Assembly: GCA_000715855.1 (NCBI GenBank) | Contig: KL571276.1 | Location: 37,013 to 46,134 of the forward strand | Direction of reading: 5' to 3' | Length of the DNA: 9,122 bases | Source: Actinoplanes liguriensis | Lineage (GTDB): Bacteria; Actinomycetota; Actinomycetes; Mycobacteriales; Micromonosporaceae | Part shown: piece after piece, positions 1 to 6,582 of the stretch | Position numbering within the stretch: the first letter of the stretch is position 1 | How the letters are laid out: each line of letters starts with the position of its first letter | The notes under the pieces: generated by a model | What the model was told of the DNA's origin: nothing | Database searches by the model: none | What the model saw: only the letters and a program-made list of their open reading frames with translations | Made by a program: the position numbers and the translations under genes

Positions 1-640
1 GACGACGTCGGCCACCTCCGCGAGCGGCGAGCGGCTGTAGCTGGTCAGTGCGACGGTGAGCGCGCCGTGATCGGCCGCCTCGGCGAGCGTCTCGATCACT
101 TCCCGCGTACGCCCGGAGTGGGACAGGCCGATCGCCACGTCCCCGGGCAGCAGCAGGGCGGCGTTGGTCAGCGCGGTGTGCGAGTCGACGCGGTGCCAGA
201 CGGGGACGCGGATCCGTTCGAGCCGGAACGCCATCTCCCGCGCCGAGGTGCCGCAGCCCGGCCGCGGTGTCCTGGATCGCGCGGGTGTCGGCCGCGGTGA
301 CCACGCCGAGGACGTCGGTGAGCGGGTCGTCGGGGGCGATGTCGCCGCTGATGTCGGTCTCCCACCGGGCCTGCTCGGCGCGGCCGGTCTCGGTGGCGAC
401 CGCGACGCGCAGGTTCGCGTAGCCCTTGAAGCCCAGCGTGCGGCTGAACCGGGTCACCGTCGCCGTCGACGTCCCGGACCGCTCGGCCAGGTCGACGATG
501 CTCGCGTTGGCGGCCGTCTCGGGGTCTCCCAGGATCGTCTCGGCGATTCTCGCCAGGGCCTCCGGCATGGCCGGCCCCTCGATCCGGAGCCGCCCGAGCA
601 GCCCACCGCTCTCACCCGTCACGTTGGTCATCCTTTTCAT
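1..640 (-). CDS. MurR/RpiR-family transcriptional regulator (HTH + SIS), partial, internally frameshifted
   Basis: This looks like a phosphosugar-sensing regulator of the MurR/RpiR family: an N-terminal helix-turn-helix binds DNA and a C-terminal SIS domain binds a sugar phosphate. Reading from the ATG at 631, about 126 codons give the HTH_6 part; residues 43-79 hold the helix-turn-helix with the family-typical TSTATVTRFSRTLGFKGY. From about 243 down to 1 a different frame carries the SIS domain (AREMAFRLERI, HTALTNAALLLPGD, SHSGRTREVIETL). The start of the SIS domain, its first beta strand and helix, is missing: perhaps 20-30 residues are gone and the phase changes. An in-frame ATG at 640 adds three residues; neither start has a good ribosome site. 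The 3' end lies beyond base 1. It is divergent from an amino-sugar kinase, which suggests it controls that gene. Whether the break is real or an assembly error cannot be told here; the damage in the next two genes favours error. Confidence 0.85.
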   Translation of the reverse strand, partial: MKRMTNVTGESGGLLGRLRIEGPAMPEALARIAETILGDPETAANASIVDLAERSGTSTATVTRFSRTLGFKGYANLRVAVATETGRAEQARWETDISGDIAPDDPLTDVLGVVTAADTRAIQDTAAGLRHLGAGDGVPARTDPRPRLAPRRLAHRADQRRPAAARGRGDRPVPLRAYAGSDRDARRGGRSRRAHRRTDQLQPLAARGGGRRR

Positions 641-662
641 CGCCCGCCGTTGCTGATGAAAA
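634..662. promoter_or_regulatory. Candidate RpiR-type operator (inverted repeat)
   Basis: TTTTCATC at 634-641 and GATGAAAA at 655-662 form a perfect 8-bp inverted repeat with a 13-nt spacer. It sits between the divergent regulator and kinase and overlaps the regulator start. RpiR-family proteins commonly bind inverted repeats beside their own gene, so autoregulation and control of the kinase are plausible. This is inferred from position and symmetry only. Confidence 0.4.
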
Positions 663-674
663 TTACGACCGTCG

Positions 675-690
675 CGTGGTCTAGTCAATA
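675..690. promoter_or_regulatory. Candidate DasR-responsive element (dre-like)
   Basis: The stretch holds TGGTCTAG at 677-684, identical to the left half and centre of the Streptomyces DasR operator consensus ACTGGTCTAGACCACT. The right half is degenerate (TCAATA instead of ACCACT). DasR is the GntR-family repressor of N-acetylglucosamine use in actinobacteria. A site about 30 bp before a GlcNAc-type kinase start is where one would be expected. About 11 of 16 positions agree if the second consensus base may be C or G. Confidence 0.45.
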
Positions 691-705
691 AGTCTTTCCT
701 ATGTT
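677..705 (+). promoter_or_regulatory. Weak candidate kinase promoter
   Basis: TATGTT at 700-705 matches four of six bases of a -10 box, and TGGTCT at 677-682 lies 17 nt upstream as a poor -35 box. Transcription would then start near 712, six bases before the ATG at 718, giving an almost leaderless mRNA. That would fit the absence of a Shine-Dalgarno sequence there. The dre-like sequence overlaps the -35 box, a usual place for a repressor. Confidence 0.25.
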
Positions 706-717
706 TCGATCTCGTTC

Positions 718-990
718 ATGGAACTGGCGGTGGGCGTGGACGCGGGCGGCACCGCGTCGACCCCGTTCATGGAGGTGGCGGGCATGAGCGCAGCCGGCAC
801 CGCGTCGCCCTCACCCACGGAGCCGGTGAGCGTGGGTAGGGCCGCGTCGTCAGCGCCCACAGAGCTGGTGGGCGCGGGTAGTGCCGCGCCGGCATCGTCC
901 ATGGAGCCGGCGGGCGTGGGTAGTGCCGCGTCGGCATCGTCCATGGAGCTGGTGGTCGGCGTGGACGCGGGCGGGACCGCGTCCACCGCC
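718..990 (+). repeat. Six degenerate in-frame tandem repeats in the kinase 5' end
   Basis: Units begin at 718, 769, 817, 859, 901 and 943, with lengths of 51, 48, 42, 42, 42 and about 48 bp, all multiples of three. Each starts with a codon run like ATGGAGCTGGTG or ACGGAGCCGGTG, followed by a Gly/Ala-rich core and a Ser/Pro/Ala end. The first and last units both encode GVDAGGTAST; the middle ones have decayed to forms such as GVGSAASASS. The copies differ at many bases, so assembly stutter is an unlikely source. Repeated duplication of the kinase start followed by divergence fits better. Confidence 0.8.
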
Positions 991-1070
991 CTGGTCGCGA
1001 CGACCGGCGGCGTCGTCGTCGGCCGGGGGCGCTCCGGCCCGGGCAACCCGTTGACCGCGGGCGCCGGCAA
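718..1070 (+). CDS. N-acetylglucosamine kinase (BadF/BadG type), 5' fragment with repeated N-terminus
   Basis: This is the N-terminal part of an ASKHA-fold sugar kinase of the BadF/BadG/BcrA/BcrD ATPase family, which phosphorylates N-acetylglucosamine or a related cell-wall amino sugar with ATP. The core begins at 943 with the phosphate-1 motif VGVDAGGTAST, followed by GRGRSGPGNPL, both typical of the family's first 45 residues. In-frame sequence upstream (718-942) holds five related units, and the first also encodes VGVDAGGTAST. The start is therefore ambiguous between the ATGs at 718 and 943; neither has a clear ribosome site, while a possible leaderless promoter favours 718. Native sequence stops at 1070, where adapter-like bases begin; the frame then runs into nonsense and ends at 1152. 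The rest of the kinase resumes at 1086 in another frame. Confidence 0.8.
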
Positions 1071-1085
1071 GTGTATAAGAGACAG
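1071..1085 (+). other. Tn5/Nextera mosaic-end adapter remnant (artefact)
   Basis: GTGTATAAGAGACAG is identical to the last 15 bases of the 19-bp hyperactive Tn5 mosaic end used in tagmentation libraries. It is the hybrid end (GACAG) and not the natural IS50 outside end (GTCAG). In the kinase frame it encodes VYKRQ, a known sign of adapter contamination. It lies exactly where about 35-40 kinase codons are missing and where the frame changes. The join here should not be trusted. Confidence 0.93.
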
Positions 1086-1784
1086 ACCCTGGGCATCGCC
1101 GGGCCGGCCTCCGCGGCACAGTTCACCCCGGCCCTGCAGGCTCTCGGCGTGACCGGGCCGGTCACCGTCGTCGGGGACGTGGTCACCGCGTTCGCGGCCG
1201 GCAGCCCGGCCACCTCGGGCGCCGTCCTGATCGCCGGGACCGGCGCGATCGCGGCAGCCGTGCACGCCGGCGCGGTGGTCCGCACCGCCGACGGCCTGGG
1301 CTGGCTGCTCGGCGATGAGGGCTCCGGCCGCTGGCTGGGTCTGCAGGCGGTCCGCGTCGCGGTACGCAACTGGTCGGCGCCCCTGGCCGGGCAGATCGCC
1401 GCCCGGGCCGGGGTGACCAGCGCCGACGAGATGGTCTACTGGGCGCAGGCGCTGCCCTGGGAGGAGATCGGCGCGCTGGCTCCCCTGGTCTGCTCGGCCG
1501 CCCGCGCCGGGGACGCCCACGCCTCGGCGATCGTCGCGGAGGCCGTCACGCACCTGGTCCAGACCCTCGACGACCTGGGAGCCGAAGGTCCGGTCGTCCT
1601 CGGCGGCGGCCTGCTCGCCTGCGACACCCCGGTCCGCGACGGTGTCCTGGCCACCCTGCGCGCCCGCGGCCGGCACCCCCGCACCAGCCACGATCCGGCC
1701 GCCGGGGCCGCCTGGCTGGCCGCGCGCCCGCTGACCACCCTCACCCCGGCCGCCCTGCACGAAACCCTGCTCGGTAGCCCCTGA
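1086..1784 (+). CDS. N-acetylglucosamine kinase (BadF/BadG type), 3' fragment
   Basis: This is the C-terminal two thirds of the ASKHA-fold amino-sugar kinase begun upstream. Visible motifs in order are TLGIAGPA, then VVGDVVTAFAAG (with the likely catalytic-region Asp), the phosphate-2 loop LIAGTGAIAAAV, the family signature GWLLGDEGSGRWLG, and the adenosine-site VVLGGGLL near the end. The stop is TGA at 1782-1784. The frame is open back to a GTG at 1071, but that codon belongs to the adapter remnant and is not a real start. With the 5' fragment and the estimated missing codons, the kinase would be near the usual 310-330 residues, not counting the N-terminal repeats. It is cytosolic and probably feeds GlcNAc-6-P or a related sugar phosphate into recycling. 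I assume both halves are one gene; two paralogues joined by a chimeric contig remain possible. Confidence 0.88.
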   Translation, partial: TLGIAGPASAAQFTPALQALGVTGPVTVVGDVVTAFAAGSPATSGAVLIAGTGAIAAAVHAGAVVRTADGLGWLLGDEGSGRWLGLQAVRVAVRNWSAPLAGQIAARAGVTSADEMVYWAQALPWEEIGALAPLVCSAARAGDAHASAIVAEAVTHLVQTLDDLGAEGPVVLGGGLLACDTPVRDGVLATLRARGRHPRTSHDPAAGAAWLAARPLTTLTPAALHETLLGSP

Positions 1785-1815
1785 ACCATCCAGCAGCAGC
1801 CAACGCCGGTCGGTG

Positions 1816-1871
1816 CCGGCTGGCGCTCACGGCTCTTCCCGGCCTGAAAAAGTGCCGTGAGTGCCAGCCGG
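1816..1871. terminator. Bidirectional hairpin between convergent kinase and nhaA
   Basis: CCGGCTGGCGCTCACGGC at 1816-1833 pairs with GCCGTGAGTGCCAGCCGG at 1854-1871: 17 Watson-Crick pairs plus one G-U in the plus-strand RNA, with a 20-nt loop. It lies between the kinase stop (1784) and the nhaA stop (1943). No T-run follows on either strand, as is common for actinobacterial terminators, so it could end transcription from both sides. Confidence 0.7.
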
Positions 1872-1942
1872 GAGCGTGAACCGGCGGGGTGGGCGGGACC
1901 GGCGCGAGTGGACGTGGGGCGGCGCGGCCGGGTGACTGCGGG

Positions 1943-3228
1943 TCAGCTCTGGTAGATGTCGGGGATGTCGTCCTGGTTCTGGTCCTCGCGCTCGGCCTCG
2001 TACAACCGGCGGTAGGTCCGATTGCGCAGCCGCAGCACCACGGTCGCCAGTACCGCCGCGGTCAGCGAGCCCAGCAGCACTGCCACTTTCACGTGCGCGT
2101 CCCGCGAGCCCCCGGCGCCGAACGCGAGCTCCCCGATCAGCAGTGACACGGTGAAGCCGATGCCGCCCAGCACGGCGAGCCCGGCCACGTCGATCCACGC
2201 CAGCCCGTCGTCGATCTTCGCCCGGGTGAACCGCGCGGTCAGCCAGGTCGCCGTCAGGATCCCGACCGGTTTGCCCAGCACCAGCCCCGCCATCACCCCG
2301 ATCGCGACCGGATCGGTGAGCGCCGACCGCAGCCCGGTGAGCCCGCCGATGGTCACCCCGGCGGACATCAGGGCGAAGACGGGCACCGCCACCCCGGCGG
2401 AGATCGGCCGGAACCGGTGCTCGAAGTGCTCGGCGAGCCCGGGATCGGGTCGGGGCGAGCGCTCCGACACCAGCACCGGCACCGCGAACCCGAGCAGCAC
2501 CCCGGCGACCGTGGCGTGCACCCCGGACGCGTGCACCAGCGCCCAGGTGGCGAAAAGGGCAGCAGCAGCCACCAGGAGCGCACCCGCCGCTGGACGAGCA
2601 CCGCGAACAGGCCCAGCGGCACGAGCGCGGCCAGCAGCGGCAGCACCGACAGGTGCGCGGTGTAGAAGACCGCGATGATCACGATGGCCAGCAGGTCGTC
2701 GACGACCGCCAGGGTGAGCAGGAACGTGCGCAGCGCGCTCGGCAGGCACCGCCCGATCACGGCCAGCACCGCGAGGGCGAACGCGATGTCGGTGGCGGTC
2801 GGGATCGCCCAGCCCCGGACGGCGCCGCCGAGGTTGACCACCGTGTAGACGATCGCGGGCACGATCACCCCACCGGCCACGGCGGCGACCGGCACCGCGG
2901 CCCGCCGTGGGTCCCGCAGGTCACCGGCGACGAACTCGCGTTTGAGCTCGAGACCGGCGACGAAGAAGAAGATCGCCAGCAGGCCGTCCGCCGCCCACGA
3001 CGCCAGCGACAGGTTCAGGTGCAGCGCGGCCGGCCCGACGGTCCAGTCGAGCATCGCCCGGTAGCCCGCGGACCACGGGGAGTTCGCCCAGCAGAGCGCG
3101 ATCACCGTGCCGGCCAGCAGCAGGACGCCGCCGACCGTCTCCTTGCGCAGCACCTCGGCGACGCGGCGCGCCTCGGCCCAGGTGCCGCGGCCGAGAATGG
3201 ACGGGGCGAGACGGGGTGTTACGGGCAC
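1943..3228 (-). CDS. nhaA: Na+/H+ antiporter NhaA, frameshifted
   Basis: This is an integral membrane antiporter that exports Na+ (or Li+) in exchange for protons, for pH and salt homeostasis. The GTG start at 3228 has an AGGAGC ribosome site five bases upstream. Family motifs in the first 225 residues are [12 protein letters not shown] (87-98), PTATDIAF with Asp147 (E. coli Asp133), and [12 protein letters not shown] with Asp177-Asp178 (E. coli Asp163-Asp164, the ion site). After about 2556 the frame changes, and the second half continues with [23 protein letters not shown] (equivalent of Lys300) and [10 protein letters not shown], ending at 1943. Restoring one base in the run at 2552-2559 would give LLPLFATWAL and a normal protein of about 429 residues. 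A sequencing or assembly indel is more likely than a dead gene, since both halves are well conserved. It is monocistronic and convergent with the kinase. Confidence 0.93.
2552..2559 (-). other. Single-base frameshift site in nhaA
   Basis: The plus-strand run GAAAAGGG reads CCCTTTTC in nhaA. Before it the true frame gives VRSWWLLLP, and after it the true frame gives [13 protein letters not shown]. One extra C in the run would join them. The short homopolymers make a base-count error plausible. Confidence 0.8.
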
Positions 3229-3233
3229 AAAAA

Positions 3234-3239
3234 GCTCCT
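3234..3239 (-). promoter_or_regulatory. Ribosome binding site of nhaA
   Basis: AGGAGC on the minus strand lies five bases before the GTG at 3228. It decides in favour of this GTG as the nhaA start. Confidence 0.75.
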
Positions 3240-3528
3240 AACCGGGCACGGACCGCTAACTCGCCGACCAGACTTCCCGGCACACCAGAGCCCACCCTAT
3301 CGGCCTCGCCCGACGTGATCCGACGCTACGTGGACCCGATCACCCGGACGTCATCACCCGCGGACGACTTTTCCCGATGATGTTCACCCCGGAATCCACG
3401 CCTATTCGCCTGAAGGGAATACGGCACTCAGACGGGTACAATCGCAATCGCTTCGCGCCACACCCCCGAAGAGCCAGAGGGCCTCTCGGCAGCGCTTCTT
3501 CCCAGGCTGCGATGCCTCCGTATCCATC
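3240..3528. other. Divergent intergenic region between nhaA and the sigma factor
   Basis: This region must hold the promoters of both divergent genes. On the minus strand a TAGGGT at 3299-3294 could be an nhaA -10 box, but its upstream partner (TCGGAT, 18-nt spacer) is poor. On the plus strand GGGTACAAT at 3434-3442 contains a -10-like TACAAT about 100 nt before the sigma start, without a recognisable -35 at 16-18 nt. ATCACCCG occurs twice, at 3339-3346 and 3353-3360. The 3377-3541 stretch is open in the sigma frame, but its translation does not resemble sigma factors and I treat it as 5' leader. I see no other gene or RNA here. Confidence 0.5.
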
Positions 3529-3533
3529 CGGAG
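3529..3533 (+). promoter_or_regulatory. Ribosome binding site setting the sigma factor start
   Basis: CGGAG at 3529-3533 lies eight bases before the GTG at 3542. This supports the 334-residue form over the longer in-frame ATG at 3377, which lacks such a site. Confidence 0.65.
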
Positions 3534-3541
3534 TTGATTAC

Positions 3542-4546
3542 GTGACCGCAACGATCGACCGCACCCGCACGGCTGAGGCAACCGACGAGGACGAGCAGGG
3601 CCCCGCCCGGCTTCCGCAGGGCTATGTGGATGTCGACACCGTCAAGGCGTACCTGCGCGAGATCGGCCGCGTCCCGCTCCTCACCGCCGAGCAGGAGGTG
3701 GAGATCGCGAAGCGGATCGAGGCCGGGCTCTACGCGACCGAGCTGCTCCGCGCCCACGAGGACGCCGAGCAGCTGCTGAACGGTGACCGGCTGCGCGACC
3801 TGCGGTACATCGCCCGCGACGGGGAGCGCGCGAAGAGTCATCTCCTGGAGGCCAACCTGCGGCTGGTCGTCAGCATCGCGAAACGCTACAGCGGGCGCAG
3901 CATGCCGTTCCTCGATCTGATCCAGGAAGGCAATGTCGGCCTGATCCGCGCGGCCGAGAAATTCGATTACACCAAGGGCTTCAAATTCTCGACCTATGCC
4001 ACGTGGTGGATCCGGCAGGCGATTTCCCGGGCGATGGCCGACCAGAGCCGCACGATCCGGATCCCGGTGCACATGGTCGAGCTGATCAACAAGCTCGTCC
4101 GGGTCCAGCGGGAGCTGCTGCTCCAGCTCGGCCGCGAGGCGACCCCGGCCGAGCTGAGCATCGAGATGGATCTGCCCCCGGCCCGGGTGCAGGAGATCCG
4201 GCAGTACGCACGGGAGCCCATCTCCCTCGACCAGGAGGTCGGCTCCGAGGGCGACGCCCAGATCGGCGACTTCATCGAGGACACCGACGCGGTCGTCGCG
4301 CTGGACGCGGTCAGCTTCGGTCTGCTGCGCGACCAGTTGGAGTCGATCCTGGCCACGCTCACCGAGCGGGAGGCCGGCGTGGTCCGCCTGCGTTTCGGTC
4401 TCAGCGACGGCGTGCCGCGCACCCTGGACGAGATAGGTCAGGTCTACGGCGTGACCCGTGAGCGCATCCGGCAGATCGAGATGAAGACCATGTCCAAGCT
4501 GCGCCACCCCGCGCGTTCCGGAGCACTGCGCGACTACCTGGGCTGA
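3542..4546 (+). CDS. RNA polymerase group 2 sigma-70 factor (HrdB/SigB-like)
   Basis: This is a primary-like sigma factor that directs RNA polymerase to promoters. From the GTG at 3542 it is 334 residues, typical for actinobacterial HrdA/C/D or SigB proteins and far shorter than HrdB/SigA, which have a long acidic region 1.1. Region 1.2 is at about 29-62 ([17 protein letters not shown]...[13 protein letters not shown]). Region 2 is at about 100-172 and holds the core-binding and -10 recognition segments ([51 protein letters not shown]). Region 3 begins at [13 protein letters not shown] (173-185). Region 4 at about 268-330 ends with the -35-binding helix-turn-helix [20 protein letters not shown] (294-313). 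All key segments are intact. Such factors are usually dispensable and control stress or stationary-phase genes. Its stop is 23 nt from the stop of the convergent giant gene. An in-frame ATG at 3377 would add 55 residues unlike sigma factors. Confidence 0.95.
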   Translation: MTATIDRTRTAEATDEDEQGPARLPQGYVDVDTVKAYLREIGRVPLLTAEQEVEIAKRIEAGLYATELLRAHEDAEQLLNGDRLRDLRYIARDGERAKSHLLEANLRLVVSIAKRYSGRSMPFLDLIQEGNVGLIRAAEKFDYTKGFKFSTYATWWIRQAISRAMADQSRTIRIPVHMVELINKLVRVQRELLLQLGREATPAELSIEMDLPPARVQEIRQYAREPISLDQEVGSEGDAQIGDFIEDTDAVVALDAVSFGLLRDQLESILATLTEREAGVVRLRFGLSDGVPRTLDEIGQVYGVTRERIRQIEMKTMSKLRHPARSGALRDYLG

Positions 4547-4569
4547 CCGTACGTCTGGGCGATGACTGT

Positions 4570-6582
4570 TCAGCCGGTGGCCAGGGTGAGGGCTCCGGTC
4601 CCGGTCCAGGAAGCGGCAGGGTCGAACTCCACGCGATAGGTGCCCGCCGCCAGAGCCGTTGTCTTGAGGGACAGGGTCCCGCTGATGGTCGAGTCCAGGT
4701 CGGAGGCGACGACCTTCCCGGTGGCGTCTCGAAGACGCAGGGAGTTCGCCTCCAGGCCGGCCGTGTCGCCGGCCGGGGCGGTGAGATGCGGGACTACGGT
4801 CGCGGTGACGACCTGCCCCGCCGCGACGACGAAGGTGCCCTGAGCGACCTGGCCGGGCGTGGTGACGGCGAGGGTTGCGGTTCCGTTCGCCGCGACAGGA
4901 GCGGCGACCACGGCGCTGACCCCGAGGATGCCGGTTCCGGTGTAGGCCGACGGCGGATCGAACTCGATGCGGTAGGTCCCGTCCGCCGGCAGCACCGCCC
5001 GCGCGCTGAGCGACCAGTCGGCGGCCGAGTGGAAGTCGGTGCCGAGCGCCTTGCCGTTGACGTCGAGGATGCGCAAGTAGTTCAGCTCCAGGCCGGGCAC
5101 GTCGCCGACGGCCGCGGTGAGGTGCGGCATGAGGTTCGCGCTGATCTCCTGGCCCGCGGCTCCGGAGAGGGTCGCCTGGGCGATCTGGCCGGGGCGGGTG
5201 ACCGTCAGGGTGGTCGTGCCGTTCACGGCGGCGGGGACCACGCTGGTCAGTCCGGCCGTCAGGGTCCCGGTTCCGGTGTACGCCGACGCGGGGTCGAACT
5301 CGAGCCGATAGGTCCCGTCCAGCGGTAGCACGATCCGGGTGTTGAGGCTGACGTCGGTATTGGAGTGGAGGTCCTGGGCGAGCACCTTTCCGGCGGCATC
5401 CCGGACGCGCAGGAAGTTCGCCTCGACGCCCTTCGTGTCGCCGAGGGCGCCGGTGAGGTGCGGGATCAGGTTGGCGGTGATCTCCTGACCCGCGATGCCG
5501 GTGAAGGAGGCCTGCGCGACCTGTCCGGGGTTGGCGACGGCGAGAACGGTCGTCCCGCTCGGATCGGCCGCCACCGGGGCGATCATGGTGACTCCGAGCG
5601 TGCCGGTCCCGGTATGGCCGGACGCGGGGTCGAACTCGATCCGATAGATCCCGTCCGCGGGCAGCACCGCTCGCGTGTTGAGCGACCACCCGAAGTCCAG
5701 GTGGAAATCGGCGCCGAGGCTCTTGCCGGTGGCGTCCAGGACGCGCAGCTCGTTCATGTCCGCCCCGGCAACGTCGCCCGCGGCGGCGCTGACGTGCGGG
5801 AGCAGGTTGGCGGTGACCTCCTGACCCGCGGCGCCGCTGAACGAGGCCTGGACGACCTGCCCGGGACGGGCCGGGGAGAGCGTCACGACGCCCCCCAGGG
5901 TCGCCGGCACGACGGTGACGCTGCTCAAGTGGACCGGGCTGGCGCCGATGGCCGCGCCCGCGGGGTCCCATTCGAGGTGGTAGGTGCCGGTGGCGGGGAG
6001 CACTGCTCTGGCGGTGAGGCTCCAGCTGAGGTCGGTGTGGAAGTCGTGGCCGAGGACGTTCCCGGTGCCGTCGACGATGCGCAGGTAGTTCATGTCCGTG
6101 CCACCCGACCCGGTCAAGGACGGCTGCATCGCGGCGGTGACCTCCTGCCCCGCCAGGCCCGGGAACGTGACTTCGGCGAGCCCACCGGGGCGTTTGACCA
6201 CCAGGTCGGTCGCGGGCCCGCCGATGGTGGCGGACGCCTCGGTGGCGATACTGGAGGAGAAGATGATCTCGCCGACGCCTGTCGCGTCGTCGTTCAGATC
6301 GAATTGCACGCCGTACGTGCCGTCGTGCGGCAGCGTGGTGGACAACGACGCCGTGCCGGAGCCGGAGTAGAGGTAGATCACCCCGCCGACCGGCTGGACC
6401 GGGCTGGCGTCGAGGTCGACGATGCGGACACTTCCGCTCGTCGTGGCCGGGGTGAGGGTCTGTTTGCTCAGGAACACGCCGACCCGTTGCCCGGTCTTGC
6501 CGGAGAACTTCTGGACGGCGGTCTGACCGGGCGTCGTGATGGCGAGGGTGACCGGGTCGCCGGTGGTGTCGGCGCGGGGCAA
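4570..6582 (-). repeat. Six tandem 112-codon modules, 336-bp period
   Basis: The codons for the conserved GTYRxEFDP segment recur at 4621, 4957, 5293, 5629, 5965 and 6298. The spacing is exactly 336 bp four times and then 333 bp. Approximate units are 6582-6250, 6249-5914, 5913-5578, 5577-5242, 5241-4906 and 4905-4570. Each encodes a strand-rich module: PGQxAQxxF, AGQExxANLxPHL, a variable GDxxG loop, LRxxDxxGKxLxxDxH, SLxxRAVLP and GTYRxEFDP. They resemble pre-peptidase C-terminal (PPC)-like beta sandwiches. The first unit is the most diverged. Confidence 0.88.

Noticed and set aside
1071..1085. A natural IS50/Tn5 insertion end
   Set aside because: The sequence is the engineered mosaic end rather than the natural outside end, and no transposase, second end or 9-bp target duplication is seen.
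699..1760. A 353-codon minus-strand frame opposite the kinase
   Set aside because: It is low-complexity Gly/Arg-rich sequence antisense to conserved kinase motifs, and it includes reverse-adapter peptide (SLIHL).
3434..3442. GGGTACAAT as a stress-sigma (GGGTAY) or sigma-70 promoter
   Set aside because: Neither a GNNTN box at 14-16 nt nor a TTGACA-like box at 16-18 nt is present upstream. It is kept only as a note in the intergenic entry.
3377..3541. A 55-codon N-terminal extension of the sigma factor from the ATG at 3377
   Set aside because: The translation is unlike region 1.1 of any sigma factor I know, the ATG has no ribosome site, and a good one precedes the GTG at 3542.
4570..6582. A CRISPR array or DNA minisatellite
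   Set aside because: The 336-bp units are coding, in frame and diverged, so this is protein-level domain duplication.
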